From NCBI RefSeq assembly GCF_026004115.1, contig NZ_BPIM01000001.1, positions 2,956,501 through 3,020,500 on the forward strand: a stretch of DNA of 64,000 bases, written 5' to 3'. The first letter of the stretch is position 1. Every line of letters begins with the position of its first letter. The position numbers were made by a program, and so were the translations under genes. Positions 42,472-52,149 of this stretch are shown in pieces. Below the pieces are notes generated by a model. The model searched no databases, was not told the DNA's origin, and worked only from the letters and a program-made list of their open reading frames with translations. This stretch comes from Meiothermus sp. (GTDB lineage Bacteria; Deinococcota; Deinococci; Deinococcales; Thermaceae).

Positions 42472-43077
42472 CTAACAGACCCCTAAGGTCTTGAAAACCA
42501 GTGTGCAGTAGTGCTTTGAAAGGGACTCGAGGGTCAACTTACCGCCAGGCCGGTACCAGTGATAGGTCCAGTTCAAAGCCGACAGGACAAACAGAGTCGC
42601 CAGCCGTACATCCTCTACCTGAAACTCACCTTCTCTGACCCCGGCTTCGATAATCCTACGGAAGTGCGACTCGTAGTCGTCCCGGCGAGCTTTGATTCGG
42701 CTTTGCAACTCGGGGTTGAGAAACTTCCATTCGTGAAAAAAAACCGTAGCGTTGTCCAACTCGCGCACAATCACCGCCAGATGCCCTCGAATGAGGTGCT
42801 CGAGTTGTTCCTTGGGGGATAGATGGGTCGGAATCGCCCGCGCGTTGCTTAAGAACTCATCCGCTGCGCGGTTCACCAACTCAAATAACAGCTCCTCTTT
42901 CGACTCGATGTGGGCGTAAAGGCTACCCCCTTGCAGATTAACCGCTCGAGCCAAGTCCCGCATCGAGGTAGCGTGAAATCCCTGGCGACTAAATAGCAGA
43001 CCGGCGGCATCCAGGATTTCATCCCGTCGGGTCACCTTTTCCAGCTTATCGTCTTCAAACGAACGGTTGTTCGACAC
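42472..43077 (-). CDS. TetR-family transcription regulator
   Basis: This 201-residue protein has an N-terminal helix-turn-helix (RRDEILDAAGLLFSRQGFHATSMRDLARAV, NLQGGSLYAHIESKEELLFEL) and a C-terminal ligand domain with FFHEWKFLNPELQSRIKARRDDY, a pattern seen in fatty-acid and phenylacetate-responsive TetR proteins (inference). The GTG start at 43077 is 10 bases from a TATACT box, so it has almost no leader. No catabolic genes are adjacent. Confidence 0.88.
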   Translation of the reverse strand: MSNNRSFEDDKLEKVTRRDEILDAAGLLFSRQGFHATSMRDLARAVNLQGGSLYAHIESKEELLFELVNRAADEFLSNARAIPTHLSPKEQLEHLIRGHLAVIVRELDNATVFFHEWKFLNPELQSRIKARRDDYESHFRRIIEAGVREGEFQVEDVRLATLFVLSALNWTYHWYRPGGKLTLESLSKHYCTLVFKTLGVC

Positions 43078-43087
43078 CTTGGCGCAG

Positions 43088-43116
43088 AGTATAGGTTGTG
43101 TTCAGGGCAGCGTCAA
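43088..43116 (-). promoter_or_regulatory. Promoter of the tetR-like gene
   Basis: On the minus strand: TTGACG (43111-43116), 17-bp spacer, TATACT (43088-43093). Confidence 0.75.
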
Positions 43117-43164
43117 CGTATAAAAACAGATTTTGAAACCTCGAGGTCTCTGAGTTTGCGCTTC

Positions 43165-43193
43165 TTGACGCATTAGAGTGCCACGTCTACAAT
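43165..43193 (+). promoter_or_regulatory. Promoter of tRNA-His
   Basis: TTGACG (43165-43170), 17-bp spacer, TACAAT (43188-43193), 20 bases before the tRNA. Confidence 0.8.
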
Positions 43194-43213
43194 ACTTTTT
43201 GCTGTTGCGGCGC

Positions 43214-43291
43214 GGTGAGCGTAGCTCAGCCGGTTAGAGCACCGGTCTGTGGAACCGGGGGCCGTGGGTTCAAGTCCCATCGCTCACCCCA
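43214..43291 (+). tRNA. tRNA-His (GTG)
   Basis: Acceptor GTGAGCG pairs with CGCTCAC, with the extra G at position -1 (43214) opposite C73, the tRNA-His identity element. Anticodon GTG sits in the loop of CCGGT...ACCGG. CCA is encoded. Confidence 0.95.
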
Positions 43292-43356
43292 AATCAGGGA
43301 ATAGAGGTCAGGGAACAGGTAAAACTAAACCTAACCCCTGCTCTCTATCCCTACCT

Positions 43357-43441
43357 GCGCGGATGGTGGAATTGGTAGACACGCAAGACTTAGGATCTTG
43401 TGCCGCAAGGTGTGGGGGTTCAAGTCCCCCTCCGCGCACCA
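43357..43441 (+). tRNA. tRNA-Leu (TAG)
   Basis: Class II tRNA with acceptor GCGCGGA/TCCGCGC, anticodon stem CAAGA/TCTTG with loop CTTAGGA (anticodon TAG), a long variable arm, T arm GGGGGTTCAAGTCCCCC, and encoded CCA. It reads CUA and other CUN leucine codons. It is 65 bases after tRNA-His, probably on the same transcript. Confidence 0.95.
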
Positions 43442-43444
43442 CCG

Positions 43445-43476
43445 AACCCCGGAAGATTCTGGGGTTTCTTGTTTTC
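43445..43476 (+). terminator. Terminator of the tRNA-His/tRNA-Leu unit
   Basis: AACCCC (43445-43450) and GGGGTT pair around a 10-base loop, followed by the T-rich stretch TTTCTTGTTTT. Confidence 0.7.
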
Positions 43477-43534
43477 ATGAGATCGATTCCCAAGACCGCG
43501 AGGTGCAGACCTTGTGCTCGAAACAATCAAGATA

Positions 43535-43653
43535 ATACCAGATTCGGTAAGTTCGTCACCCTTCGGTGACGAACTTACCCGACCGAAGGGAGTGCTCTAG
43601 GATTCAAAAAGACAACCTATGGTTTTTTTGAACTGTCTTTTTGAATCCGATAT
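43535..43653 (-). repeat. Family C hairpin repeat, copy 4 (inverted orientation)
   Basis: Ends ATACCAGATTC and GAATCCGATAT. Stems GTAAGTTCGTCACC/GGTGACGAACTTAC (perfect, with paired changes relative to other copies) and GGATTCAAAAAGACA/TGTCTTTTTGAATCC. Confidence 0.85.
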
Positions 43654-43680
43654 AAAACCCCCCTCCCATCGGGAGGGGGG
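43654..43680 (-). terminator. Terminator of the sqr gene
   Basis: On the minus strand CCCCCCTCCC and GGGAGGGGGG pair around a 3-base loop, followed by TTTT, 16 bases past the sqr stop. Confidence 0.8.
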
Positions 43681-43696
43681 TGGGGATGAAGGGCCC

Positions 43697-44905
43697 TTAC
43701 GGCAGGAACGACCAGCCGTTGCGATACTTGAGCAACAACATTTTTTCCACCAGCACCTTGTTGAAGTCGCCTAGCACGTTGGGCAGCATGACCTGGAACT
43801 GGCGCGGCGGGTAGAGGTGGTTGCCCAGGATGATCACTTCTTTGTTGCCCGCATCCATTACGCACACCGCCGGCATGCTGCCAAAGGATTTGCAGTGCAG
43901 GTTGTTGACATTGCCATGCAGGATTTCACGAATGTTGTGCGCCGCAGTCTTGGCCATTTCGTCGGTGGGGAAGCCGGTTTTGGGCACACCAAAGGCCACA
44001 TCGCCCTTGAAGGGGTTGGGCACCTTGGCCGCGAGCCCCACCGCAAAGACGTTGGGATAGTGGCTACTTTGGTAGCCGTCAGAGACTTCCACAAAGCCTT
44101 TGGAATCCACCAGTTCTGGGGTTTTTTGCATCACCTCCACCCCTTCGAAGGGGGGTACCAGCATGGTGAACTTGGAAGGCAGTACTTCTCCGGTGGAGAG
44201 CACCACGCCGTCCGGACGCACTTCGGTGATGGCCGCATTGGCCCGGTAGTCAATGCCTTGCATCTTCAAGAACGTTTTAAGCATGGCTTCACCGCCGGAC
44301 ATACCGCCAATGCCAAAGTGGCCGAGCTTGGGTTCGGGCGTGACCCAGGTAATGCTGACCTGGTTACGTTTGCCGGCTTTACGAACCTGGTGGTCGAAGT
44401 TGAAGAGGTATTCGTAGCCAGCCCCCATGCAGCTAGCTCCCGGAACTGCGCCGATCACCACCGGGCCTGGGTTTTCCAGGAATTTTTTGTAGGCTTCGTA
44501 GGTTTTCTCGGCATCGGGGGGGGTGAAAATGGAGTGTGAATAGCCTTTGGGCCCCAGTCCCGGAACGGCCTCCCAGGCCAGCCTGGCGCCGGTGGCGATG
44601 ACCAGGAAGTCGTAGTCCAGAACAGTGCCATCGGCCAGCGCCACCTTATTTTCCGCAGGTTTGATTTGGGTGGCTTCGCCTAAGATAAACTCGATGCCCC
44701 CGCGCCGGAAGGTACTCTCTGCATCAAAAGTAATGTCCGAGACCTTGCGACGACCAAAGGGAACCCAGATGAGAGAGGGGATGTAAACAAACTCTTTTTG
44801 CCTCGAGACCACTACAATTCGTGCTTCTTTGCCCAGCTTGCGCTTAAGCTCGAAAGCACTGGTCATTCCGCCGAAGTTTCCGCCGATTACCAGTATGGTT
44901 TTCAT
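43697..44905 (-). CDS. Sulfide:quinone oxidoreductase-like FAD protein
   Basis: This 402-residue flavoprotein has an N-terminal FAD motif (VIGGNFGGMTSAFELKRKLG), the second flavin motif VFAVGLAAKVPNPF, and cysteines in GASCMGAGYEY and NLHCKSFGSMPAVCVMDAG at positions typical of SQR-like enzymes. It would oxidise sulfide to polysulfide or persulfide and reduce the quinone pool at the membrane. The subtype cannot be fixed by eye. The ATG follows AAGGAG. A palindromic operator-like site lies 26-50 bases upstream and a terminator follows. Monocistronic. Confidence 0.85.
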   Translation of the reverse strand: MKTILVIGGNFGGMTSAFELKRKLGKEARIVVVSRQKEFVYIPSLIWVPFGRRKVSDITFDAESTFRRGGIEFILGEATQIKPAENKVALADGTVLDYDFLVIATGARLAWEAVPGLGPKGYSHSIFTPPDAEKTYEAYKKFLENPGPVVIGAVPGASCMGAGYEYLFNFDHQVRKAGKRNQVSITWVTPEPKLGHFGIGGMSGGEAMLKTFLKMQGIDYRANAAITEVRPDGVVLSTGEVLPSKFTMLVPPFEGVEVMQKTPELVDSKGFVEVSDGYQSSHYPNVFAVGLAAKVPNPFKGDVAFGVPKTGFPTDEMAKTAAHNIREILHGNVNNLHCKSFGSMPAVCVMDAGNKEVIILGNHLYPPRQFQVMLPNVLGDFNKVLVEKMLLLKYRNGWSFLP

Positions 44906-44930
44906 GGTTTGCTCCTTGTTTCACAAGGTA

Positions 44931-44955
44931 CTACATACCTATAGGGGGTATGTAG
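44931..44955 (-). promoter_or_regulatory. Palindromic operator upstream of sqr (CsoR/CstR-like)
   Basis: CTACATACC (44931-44939) and GGTATGTAG (44947-44955) form a perfect 9-bp inverted repeat. The core ATACCTATAGGGGGTAT resembles G-tract operators of CsoR-family repressors, whose CstR branch responds to persulfide. Confidence 0.5.
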
Positions 44956-45071
44956 GGTCAGTTGTCCTGTCTGTGGAAAGAAAGCTTTGAGCGCAGCGTT
45001 CTTCAATTCTGTATGCAGTCCCTTTGCGTGCTACTTGGTCAGTACCCTTCAGATGTGAAAGAAGAGGAGTG

Positions 45072-45200
45072 ATACCGGATTCAAAAAGATAATCATCCAA
45101 ACCAAAGATCCCCAGATGCTATCTTATTGAATCCTAGAGCACTCCCTTCAGGCCCTGTTGGTTCGCCGCCATCCGACGCCGAACTAACCGAATCTGGTAT
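45072..45200 (+). repeat. Family C hairpin repeat, copy 5
   Basis: 129 bp from ATACCGGATTC to GAATCTGGTAT, with both stems present but imperfect. It shows the uninterrupted CCTAGAGCACTCCC at the site where copy 1 holds the family A element. Confidence 0.85.
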
Positions 45201-45232
45201 TACAGGGGTGGCAAGCAACTTTGTCTTTCTGC

Positions 45233-45395
45233 CAGGGTTGGTGCATAAAGTAAAACCACGCCTTCCCCCCCCAACGGGGGAGGCTAGGTGGGGGCATAAC
45301 ACCCAGAGAGGTCACCTACCTGCGGGCATTTTTTCAGCACCAAACGTCTGAAGTGCCCCTGGCTGAGGTTTGCGAGGTTTCTCGCACCGACCCTC
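45233..45395 (+). mobile_element. Family B MITE-like element with perfect 10-bp target duplication
   Basis: 163 bp from CAGGGTTGGTG to CACCGACCCTC, flanked by GTCTTTCTGC at 45223-45232 and 45396-45405. It is colinear with the element at 3840-4003 (opposite orientation) and 28831-28981. It lies upstream of tig and has no coding capacity. Confidence 0.88.
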
Positions 45396-45483
45396 GTCTT
45401 TCTGCTTTGGGTGTACCTAAATCCTGCCATATGGTTGTAAACTAAGCACTTGGCGACCCCAGGGGTCGAACTTGAGGTGTGTT

Positions 45484-46698
45484 GTGGCAGAAATTCTGGA
45501 ACGCGAAGGCTACAGGGTGAAAATCAAGGTAGAGGTTCCGGCCAGCCAGGTCGAGCAAACCTATCAATCGGTGCTGAACAGCTACGCCGGCCGGGTCAAG
45601 CTACCAGGTTTCCGCGCAGGTAAAGCCCCGGCAAAGGTCATCGAGGCCAAGATTGGTAAGGAATCTCTACTTGACGAGGTAAAGGAGGCCCTGCGCGACG
45701 AGACCTTTCCCAAGGCTGCGCAGGAACTATCGCTGCTGCCGGTGGGGGCCAGGGTACTTGAAGAGAGCCTGACTTTTGGGCAGCCCTTTGTGTATACCGT
45801 TGAAGTTGAGAACTACCCCGAAGTCAAGCTGCCCGACTGGCAAACCTTCAAGCTCGAGGTCGAAACGCCCGAAGTCACCGATGAAGTGGTGAGCCGCGCC
45901 CTGGACGATTTGCGCAGTCGCTATGGCGAAATGATAGCGGTAGATCGGGAAGCCCAGGAAAATGATCATGTTTTCATCGAGACCGATGATGGGGGGCGCT
46001 TCCCGGTGGTGATGGAGAACGCCCAGCCCCACGTTCGCGAGGCCCTGCTCGGCAAGAAAGCTGGCGACGAGGTGATGGTACCGGTCAAGGATGGCGAAAC
46101 TGTTGTGCGCGAGGTCAAGACCAAAATTCTTGAAGTCAAAGCCTTGCAACTGCCTGAACTGGACGACGAATTCGCTAAAACGGTGGGTGAAGATAACCTG
46201 GAAGCCCTCACCAACAAAGTTCGGGAGAGCCTCAAAGCCCAGTTTGAACGCGAGGCCCGCAACGCCAAGGCCAATCTGTTGCTGGATAAGCTTGCTGAGG
46301 CCATCGAAGCCGAGATTCCGCCTACCATGCTGGCCCGCGAGGAGCAAAGCCTGCTGCAAAGCCTGGCCGATGACCTCAAAGAGCAAAGGCTTGAAATAAA
46401 GGAATATATTGCCCAGCTCGAGAAAGACGGTAAGCTCGAGGAGTTCAAGCAAAACCTAAGCGAGAGCGCTGCCAAGCGCTTGCGCCGCTCGCTAGCCGTT
46501 GAGGCCCTGGCCGAAGAACTCAAAACCGAACTGAGTCAAGAGGAGTTTGAAGATTTCCTGAACGAGATGGCTCGCTCCTACCGCATCACTCCGGCCCGCC
46601 TGCAAAGCGAACTAGGCCGCGATGCCATTGCCCGTCTGCGTATTCAGCGTCTGCACGACAAAGCGCTTCTCGAAGCAGTGGCCAGGATTGAAAGCTGA
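45484..46698 (+). CDS. tig: Trigger factor
   Basis: This 404-residue ribosome-associated chaperone has an N-terminal ribosome-binding domain with VKLPGFRAGKAPAKVI (tail-binding GFRxGxxP motif), a central FKBP-like prolyl isomerase domain (about 150-235) that looks eroded, and a long helical C-terminal domain. The GTG at 45484 is preceded by GAGGTG at 6 bases; upstream TTG is less likely. It heads the tig-clpP-clpX cluster. Confidence 0.96.
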   Translation: MAEILEREGYRVKIKVEVPASQVEQTYQSVLNSYAGRVKLPGFRAGKAPAKVIEAKIGKESLLDEVKEALRDETFPKAAQELSLLPVGARVLEESLTFGQPFVYTVEVENYPEVKLPDWQTFKLEVETPEVTDEVVSRALDDLRSRYGEMIAVDREAQENDHVFIETDDGGRFPVVMENAQPHVREALLGKKAGDEVMVPVKDGETVVREVKTKILEVKALQLPELDDEFAKTVGEDNLEALTNKVRESLKAQFEREARNAKANLLLDKLAEAIEAEIPPTMLAREEQSLLQSLADDLKEQRLEIKEYIAQLEKDGKLEEFKQNLSESAAKRLRRSLAVEALAEELKTELSQEEFEDFLNEMARSYRITPARLQSELGRDAIARLRIQRLHDKALLEAVARIES

Positions 46699-46875
46699 AA
46701 GTCTGCTCAGCGTAAAGGCTCCTGGTGCGCTCCCGGCAGGGAGCGTACACTGCTTGGGATCCATAAGCCTGCCGACTTTGCATTGGTATTTGAGTAGCCC
46801 ACATTGTGCGGTAAAAAATCGTTATGTGCGCCAACGCCCTCTTGACCTGCCATTCAGGCATACAATAGAGCCGAT

Positions 46876-47463
46876 ATGGTAGTTCCCTACGTCATCGAAC
46901 AAACTGCCCGTGGTGAGCGCGTCTACGATATCTATAGCCGCCTGCTCAAAGACCGCATCATTTTCCTGGGTACGCCCATAGACGCGCAGGTAGCCAATAC
47001 CATTGTGGCACAAATTCTCTTCTTGGCCGCGCAAAACCCTAATCAGGAAATCCGTATGTATATCAACTCACCTGGGGGGGATGTGGACGCCGGGTTGGCA
47101 ATTTATGACACCATGCAGTTTGTCTCGGCGCCGGTCTCGACCATTTGTGTGGGTCTGGCCGCTTCCATGGGAGCGGTTTTGCTTGCGGCGGGGGCACCCG
47201 GCAAGCGCTATGCACTGCCGCACTCCAAGGTCATGATTCACCAACCCTGGGCTAGAGGACTGGGCGGACAAGCCACTGATATTGCCATCCAAGCCGAGCA
47301 AATCCTTAAGACCCGTAAAGTCCTAAATGGTATCATTGCTCGCCACACCAATCAGCCCATGGAAAAGGTCGAGCGCGATACCGAGCGTGACTACTACCTT
47401 ACCGCCGAAGAGGCCGCCAGCTATGGATTGGTAGACCAGGTGGTTACCCGTGAGACGCAGTAA
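46876..47463 (+). CDS. clpP: ATP-dependent Clp protease proteolytic subunit ClpP
   Basis: This 195-residue serine protease forms the tetradecameric degradation chamber used by ClpX. The catalytic triad is visible: Ser97 in GLAASMGA, His122 in MIHQPW, and Asp172 in ERDYYL. The N-terminus [22 protein letters not shown] is typical. TTGACC (46842) and TACAAT (46861) lie upstream with short spacing. The gene overlaps clpX by 14 bases. Confidence 0.97.
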   Translation: MVVPYVIEQTARGERVYDIYSRLLKDRIIFLGTPIDAQVANTIVAQILFLAAQNPNQEIRMYINSPGGDVDAGLAIYDTMQFVSAPVSTICVGLAASMGAVLLAAGAPGKRYALPHSKVMIHQPWARGLGGQATDIAIQAEQILKTRKVLNGIIARHTNQPMEKVERDTERDYYLTAEEAASYGLVDQVVTRETQ

Positions 47464-48646
47464 GCCTTCTTGTAGTTTCTGTGGGCGCAAACACCCGGAG
47501 GTCGCCCATTTGATCGAGTCACCGCTGGGCGAGGTCTTCATCTGCAATGAATGCGTGGAACGGGCCAACGACCTGCTGGAAGCCGAACCCAAGCAAAGCT
47601 TTGTCGGCCCCAGCCATCTGCCCAAACCGGCCGAGATTAAGAGCTTCCTAGACCAGTACGTAATCGGACAGGAATTGCCCAAGAAAACCCTTTCGGTAGC
47701 GGTATATAACCACTATAAGCGCCTGATGCACCCCGAGGCCGAGGTGCAAAAGTCCAACGTGCTCCTTATTGGCCCTACCGGAACCGGCAAAACCCTGCTG
47801 GCCGAGACCCTGGCCCGGATGCTGGATGTGCCTTTTGCCATCGCCGATGCCACTACCCTGACTGAAGCCGGTTATGTGGGCGAGGACGTAGAAAACGTCT
47901 TGCTGCGGCTTTTGCAGGCAGCCGATTTTGACGTTCAGGCTGCCGAGAAGGGCATTATCTACATTGACGAAATTGATAAGATTGCCCGCAAGTCGGAGAA
48001 CCCCAGCCTGACCCGAGATGTCTCGGGAGAGGGGGTTCAGCAGGCCCTCTTGAAGATTGTGGAGGGCACCATTTCCAATGTACCGCCCCAGGGTGGGCGC
48101 AAGCACCCCCACCAGGAATTCATTAGCCTCAATACCAAGAACATTTTGTTCATTCTGGGCGGAGCCTTCGATGGCCTCGAGCGCATTGTGCTTTCCCGGG
48201 TAGACCAGAACCCCATCGGCTTCACCCGCCCCAAGAAAACCGAAGAGAAGCCCGAGCCCATCCCGGAAGATCTGGTGCGCTATGGTCTGATCCCCGAGTT
48301 TGTGGGCCGCATGCCGGTCATGGTACAGCTCGAGGCCCTTGACGAAGAAGCCCTGGTTCGCATCCTGACCGAGCCCAGGAACGCCCTCATACGCCAGTAC
48401 CAGGAGTTGCTTCGTATGGAAGGCATTGATATTCGCTTCACGCCGGGCGTGCTACGCGAAATTGCCCGCCGGGCGCTAAAGCGCGGCACCGGGGCCCGCG
48501 GCCTGCGGTCGGTGATCGAAAAGGCTATGGTCGAACTGATGTACGAGCTGCCCGGCTCTGGGGTTTCGGAAGTGGTTTTTGACCTGCCCCACCTGGATAA
48601 ACCGCTCATGGCCCTCGAGGAAGCCCGGTTGCGCCAGGCTTCCTGA
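47450..48646 (+). CDS. clpX: ATP-dependent Clp protease ATP-binding subunit ClpX
   Basis: This 398-residue AAA+ unfoldase feeds substrates to ClpP. The N-terminal zinc-binding domain uses Cys8, Cys11, Cys32 and Cys35. Walker A is GPTGTGKT, Walker [11 protein letters not shown], and the ClpP-docking IGF loop appears as NPIGFTRP. Pore loop GYVGEDVE and the C-terminal [13 protein letters not shown] are present. GTG start inside the end of clpP. Confidence 0.97.
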   Translation: MRRSKPSCSFCGRKHPEVAHLIESPLGEVFICNECVERANDLLEAEPKQSFVGPSHLPKPAEIKSFLDQYVIGQELPKKTLSVAVYNHYKRLMHPEAEVQKSNVLLIGPTGTGKTLLAETLARMLDVPFAIADATTLTEAGYVGEDVENVLLRLLQAADFDVQAAEKGIIYIDEIDKIARKSENPSLTRDVSGEGVQQALLKIVEGTISNVPPQGGRKHPHQEFISLNTKNILFILGGAFDGLERIVLSRVDQNPIGFTRPKKTEEKPEPIPEDLVRYGLIPEFVGRMPVMVQLEALDEEALVRILTEPRNALIRQYQELLRMEGIDIRFTPGVLREIARRALKRGTGARGLRSVIEKAMVELMYELPGSGVSEVVFDLPHLDKPLMALEEARLRQAS

Positions 48647-48745
48647 GCAAGCTGGCCAACAGGTCGGCTGAGTCATTCAGGATTGCTTCTGGGAACCTCC
48701 TCACAACGACTGGCGCTAAAACAAGATTAGGCCAGCACGATGCGC

Positions 48746-49432
48746 TCAGGGCTTGGCCGGGCTACTGGCCCCACCCTGGTCATTGCCCGAGGCTTGACCC
48801 GCTAGCGCTTTGTCGAGGATTTCCCGCCAGCTATCGTAAGATCGCTGGCCGGTGTATTTTTCGCCATTCACAAAGAAGCTCGGCGTGCCGGTCAGCCCCA
48901 GGTCGCCTGCCAGCTTCTGGTCAGCCAGCACGCCTGCCCGTTTACTACCCGATTTGAGGCACTGCGAGAAGGTTGCGGGTGCCATCCCGATCTGACTTGC
49001 TAGGTCGGCCAGGTAGTTATCGAGGGCCTCTCCGCTAAAACCCGCCCACTGCAGTTGCGCCCGAAAAAGGGCTTCGTGGTATTCAATGTACAAGTTATTG
49101 TCGGCAGCGCAGGCAGCGGCTTCACCTGCCCGAATAACGTTTTCCTGTCCCCCAAAGGGAAAATCACGGAAAATATAGCGTACCTTACCGGTATCTATGT
49201 AGTCCCGCTTGATGAGGGGAAATACATCGTTGGCGTGATCTCGGCAGTGGCCACACAGGTAGTTGGAGAAGTCCACCACCGTCACTTTGGCATCGGGGTT
49301 TCCGATCACAAACCTAGCGCCCTTGGCTGGGTCGGCGACATTGGCAGAGGGTTGGGGGCGGAGCACTATGAAGAGCACTGCGGCGATAACAGCAGCCAGG
49401 AGTGCGACCACAATAAATAGGGTTCTTTGCAT
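48746..49432 (-). CDS. DsbA-like membrane-anchored thiol oxidoreductase
   Basis: This 228-residue protein has an N-terminal membrane anchor (residues about 5-25) and an extracytoplasmic thioredoxin fold with redox motif CGHC (Cys60-Cys63), the helical insertion typical of DsbA, and cis-proline segment TGTPSFFVNG. It resembles BdbD/DsbA-type proteins that introduce disulfides into exported proteins. A DsbB partner is not in the window. Convergent with clpX. Confidence 0.88.
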   Translation of the reverse strand: MQRTLFIVVALLAAVIAAVLFIVLRPQPSANVADPAKGARFVIGNPDAKVTVVDFSNYLCGHCRDHANDVFPLIKRDYIDTGKVRYIFRDFPFGGQENVIRAGEAAACAADNNLYIEYHEALFRAQLQWAGFSGEALDNYLADLASQIGMAPATFSQCLKSGSKRAGVLADQKLAGDLGLTGTPSFFVNGEKYTGQRSYDSWREILDKALAGQASGNDQGGASSPAKP

Positions 49433-49533
49433 ACATTAGATTCTATTGCTTACAGATGAAAAAATGCACCAGGCAACCCAGTGGCCGCTCTAGCGGTTGT
49501 TGCTTGTTGCCCACCGCCGGGCCCGGCAGCCCC

Positions 49534-50496
<963 letters not shown>

Positions 50497-50564
50497 TTAG
50501 GTCCAAAGTTGGTAAAGAGAGGCTGGCCAGGGTTAGACGACTGGAAGCACAGCCTTCCTGCGAA

Positions 50565-50972
50565 TTAGCGATTCGATCTACTGGCGTTGCCCTGGCTTCT
50601 GCGCTTGATTTCGTGTTCGCCTCCCCGCCATAACCGGAAAGCCGACTCCTCCCTGGCCCCAAAAGCCCTCGCCAAGCCCCGCAATACCGATTCGGGGTCT
50701 ACGTCGGGCTTATAAAAGTAAAGATCGAGGGCTGCCGAGGCGTCATCCTCGGGCCAGGTGTGAATCATGACCGCTGCAACGGGCGAAAGAATGGCTGCCG
50801 AGAGTCCCTGGGGGTAGAACTTATAAACCGTGGCCTGCACACTTCCAGGAGGCGCCCCCAGCTTGAAGACCGCGTCCTTGAGCGCAACCTCCACCAGCTT
50901 GGGATTTTCCAGCACTTCCAGGTTGCAGCCATAAATCTCGGCCACCCAGCGGCCCCCAGTCATCGCTGTCAC
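50565..50972 (-). CDS. speD: SAM decarboxylase (SpeD) homologue lacking the pyruvoyl-forming serine
   Basis: This 135-residue protein is clearly of the class 1B SpeD family (FYPQGLSAAI, MIHTWPEDD, AALDLYFYK). The usual self-cleavage motif E-S-H-x-x-I-H-T-W-P-E reads V65-A66-A67-V-M-I-H71-T-W-P-E, so the serine that becomes the pyruvoyl cofactor is Ala. The catalytic cysteine position after the conserved Asp is also an aromatic residue. It therefore cannot make pyruvoyl at the usual site. A prozyme-like partner of another SpeD is one explanation. A TATAGT box ends 5 bases before the GTG (leaderless). Confidence 0.85.
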   Translation of the reverse strand: MTAMTGGRWVAEIYGCNLEVLENPKLVEVALKDAVFKLGAPPGSVQATVYKFYPQGLSAAILSPVAAVMIHTWPEDDASAALDLYFYKPDVDPESVLRGLARAFGAREESAFRLWRGGEHEIKRRSQGNASRSNR

Positions 50973-50983
50973 GGCAAACTATA

Positions 50984-51254
50984 GTAACACATGGGGATAA
51001 GGCCGCAGATTCTAACCGTCGAGCAATCGCCTTTGGCCGAGCTATAGAGTTATCTTGATGGTATACGAAAAACTGCCGTACTCTGCTTCGAAACAAAGCC
51101 CCACCTCGAGGGGCCTCGAGTAAAAAAACTTCGCAGTGGTCTGGTAACCAGGAATTCGGTATGCACAGCAGTCCTTCTCGATGAGCTGCACATCGCAATT
51201 TTGGGCAGTCAACGTGCTTCAACACGTACCGCAAAATAAGTTACCTATGCACTA
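50984..51254. other. Intergenic stretch without recognisable genes
   Basis: About 270 bp between the speD promoter and a family A element. It contains a CTCGAGG-type palindrome at 51107-51120 but no convincing reading frame, RNA gene or terminator. Confidence 0.45.
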
Positions 51255-51376
51255 AGTACAACAACGTTAGGAATTTGCTCTACCCGAAAAGGGGAGCCCA
51301 TAAGCTGCGCCGCTTTAAAGACCGGCCACTTCTTTCACCGAGACCGTCACCACAAAAAATCTAATGTGGGCGCACT
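51255..51376. mobile_element. Family A MITE, second copy, TA target duplication
   Basis: 122 bp nearly identical to 6187-6307 (one extra A in an A-run, a few substitutions), flanked by TA at 51253-51254 and 51377-51378. High identity between the copies suggests recent movement. Confidence 0.85.
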
Positions 51377-51489
51377 TAGGTAGCTTGCAACCGTTTAGAC
51401 AGGCTTCGGTACCGGCTTGCTCGACAAACCTGCGCAGACCCATACGAAACTGGTTTTTGGCTACAAGTTGGGACTTGCCCAGGCCTGGC

Positions 51490-52014
51490 TTAAATAACCT
51501 TGGACCGATTGGCCTGGGATGGGGTAGCTTTGGGAAGAGCGGGCTCGGTTTGCACAAGCCAGCGCAAGGTCAGGCTGATTTGCACGAGCAGCACTAAGAA
51601 AATCAGAACTCCAATGGTATCGGTGGGCTCGGCTCCACTCATCAACCAGCCGACGGGGCTTGGTGCGGGCAGGCCAACGGTGTGGGTCAGGATATAAATC
51701 AGGGCCGTCAGACCGCCTACTACGAGCGCAATCAGCAAAAAAGGCCGGGCCTGGGATTTTGGAATCGTGCCGTTGTGCATGAATCCCAGCATCAGTACAA
51801 AAAACCCCGTAGCCATTAGCAGCGAGATGCCCCACAGCATGATTTGAGCATAAAAGAAAGCCTGGGGCTGCTCGAGCAACAACTGATCCAGCCCAATAGC
51901 CCCACAAGGCCCTCCACCCAGTGGCGTACCCGCCCAGCCCAGCAACTGCAGGGCGAAGGGGGCAAACATCAAGCCGACCAGTAGCCCCAGTTGGCGGTCG
52001 CTAATACCGAACAT
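51490..52014 (-). CDS. Four-helix membrane protein of unknown function
   Basis: This 174-residue protein has about four hydrophobic segments (residues 8-28, 55-80, 92-112, 135-155), short loops and a polar C-terminal tail. The N-terminal loop contains GGGPCGAIG. No family was recognised. No Shine-Dalgarno is obvious before the ATG. Confidence 0.65.
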   Translation of the reverse strand: MFGISDRQLGLLVGLMFAPFALQLLGWAGTPLGGGPCGAIGLDQLLLEQPQAFFYAQIMLWGISLLMATGFFVLMLGFMHNGTIPKSQARPFLLIALVVGGLTALIYILTHTVGLPAPSPVGWLMSGAEPTDTIGVLIFLVLLVQISLTLRWLVQTEPALPKATPSQANRSKVI

Positions 52015-52149
52015 GTGCTAATGGTGGCCTGATTCTTGAGGGTTGTGTAGGGAGAAATATCCCGATGTATCCCTCCGAAACCAAACTTACCCATAAAGGC
52101 CAATCAGCTTTCTGTGCTGTAGCTGAGCGAAGCGACCGATGAGGGCAGC

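Noticed and set aside
51107-51131. Terminator from CTCGAGG/CCTCGAG with a run of A
   Set aside because: On the strand where the A-run reads as T, the T stretch precedes the hairpin, so it cannot terminate.
50821-51234. Minus-strand frame of 137 codons overlapping speD and its upstream region
   Set aside because: Overlaps speD in another frame, contains no known motif, and its start has no promoter or ribosome site.
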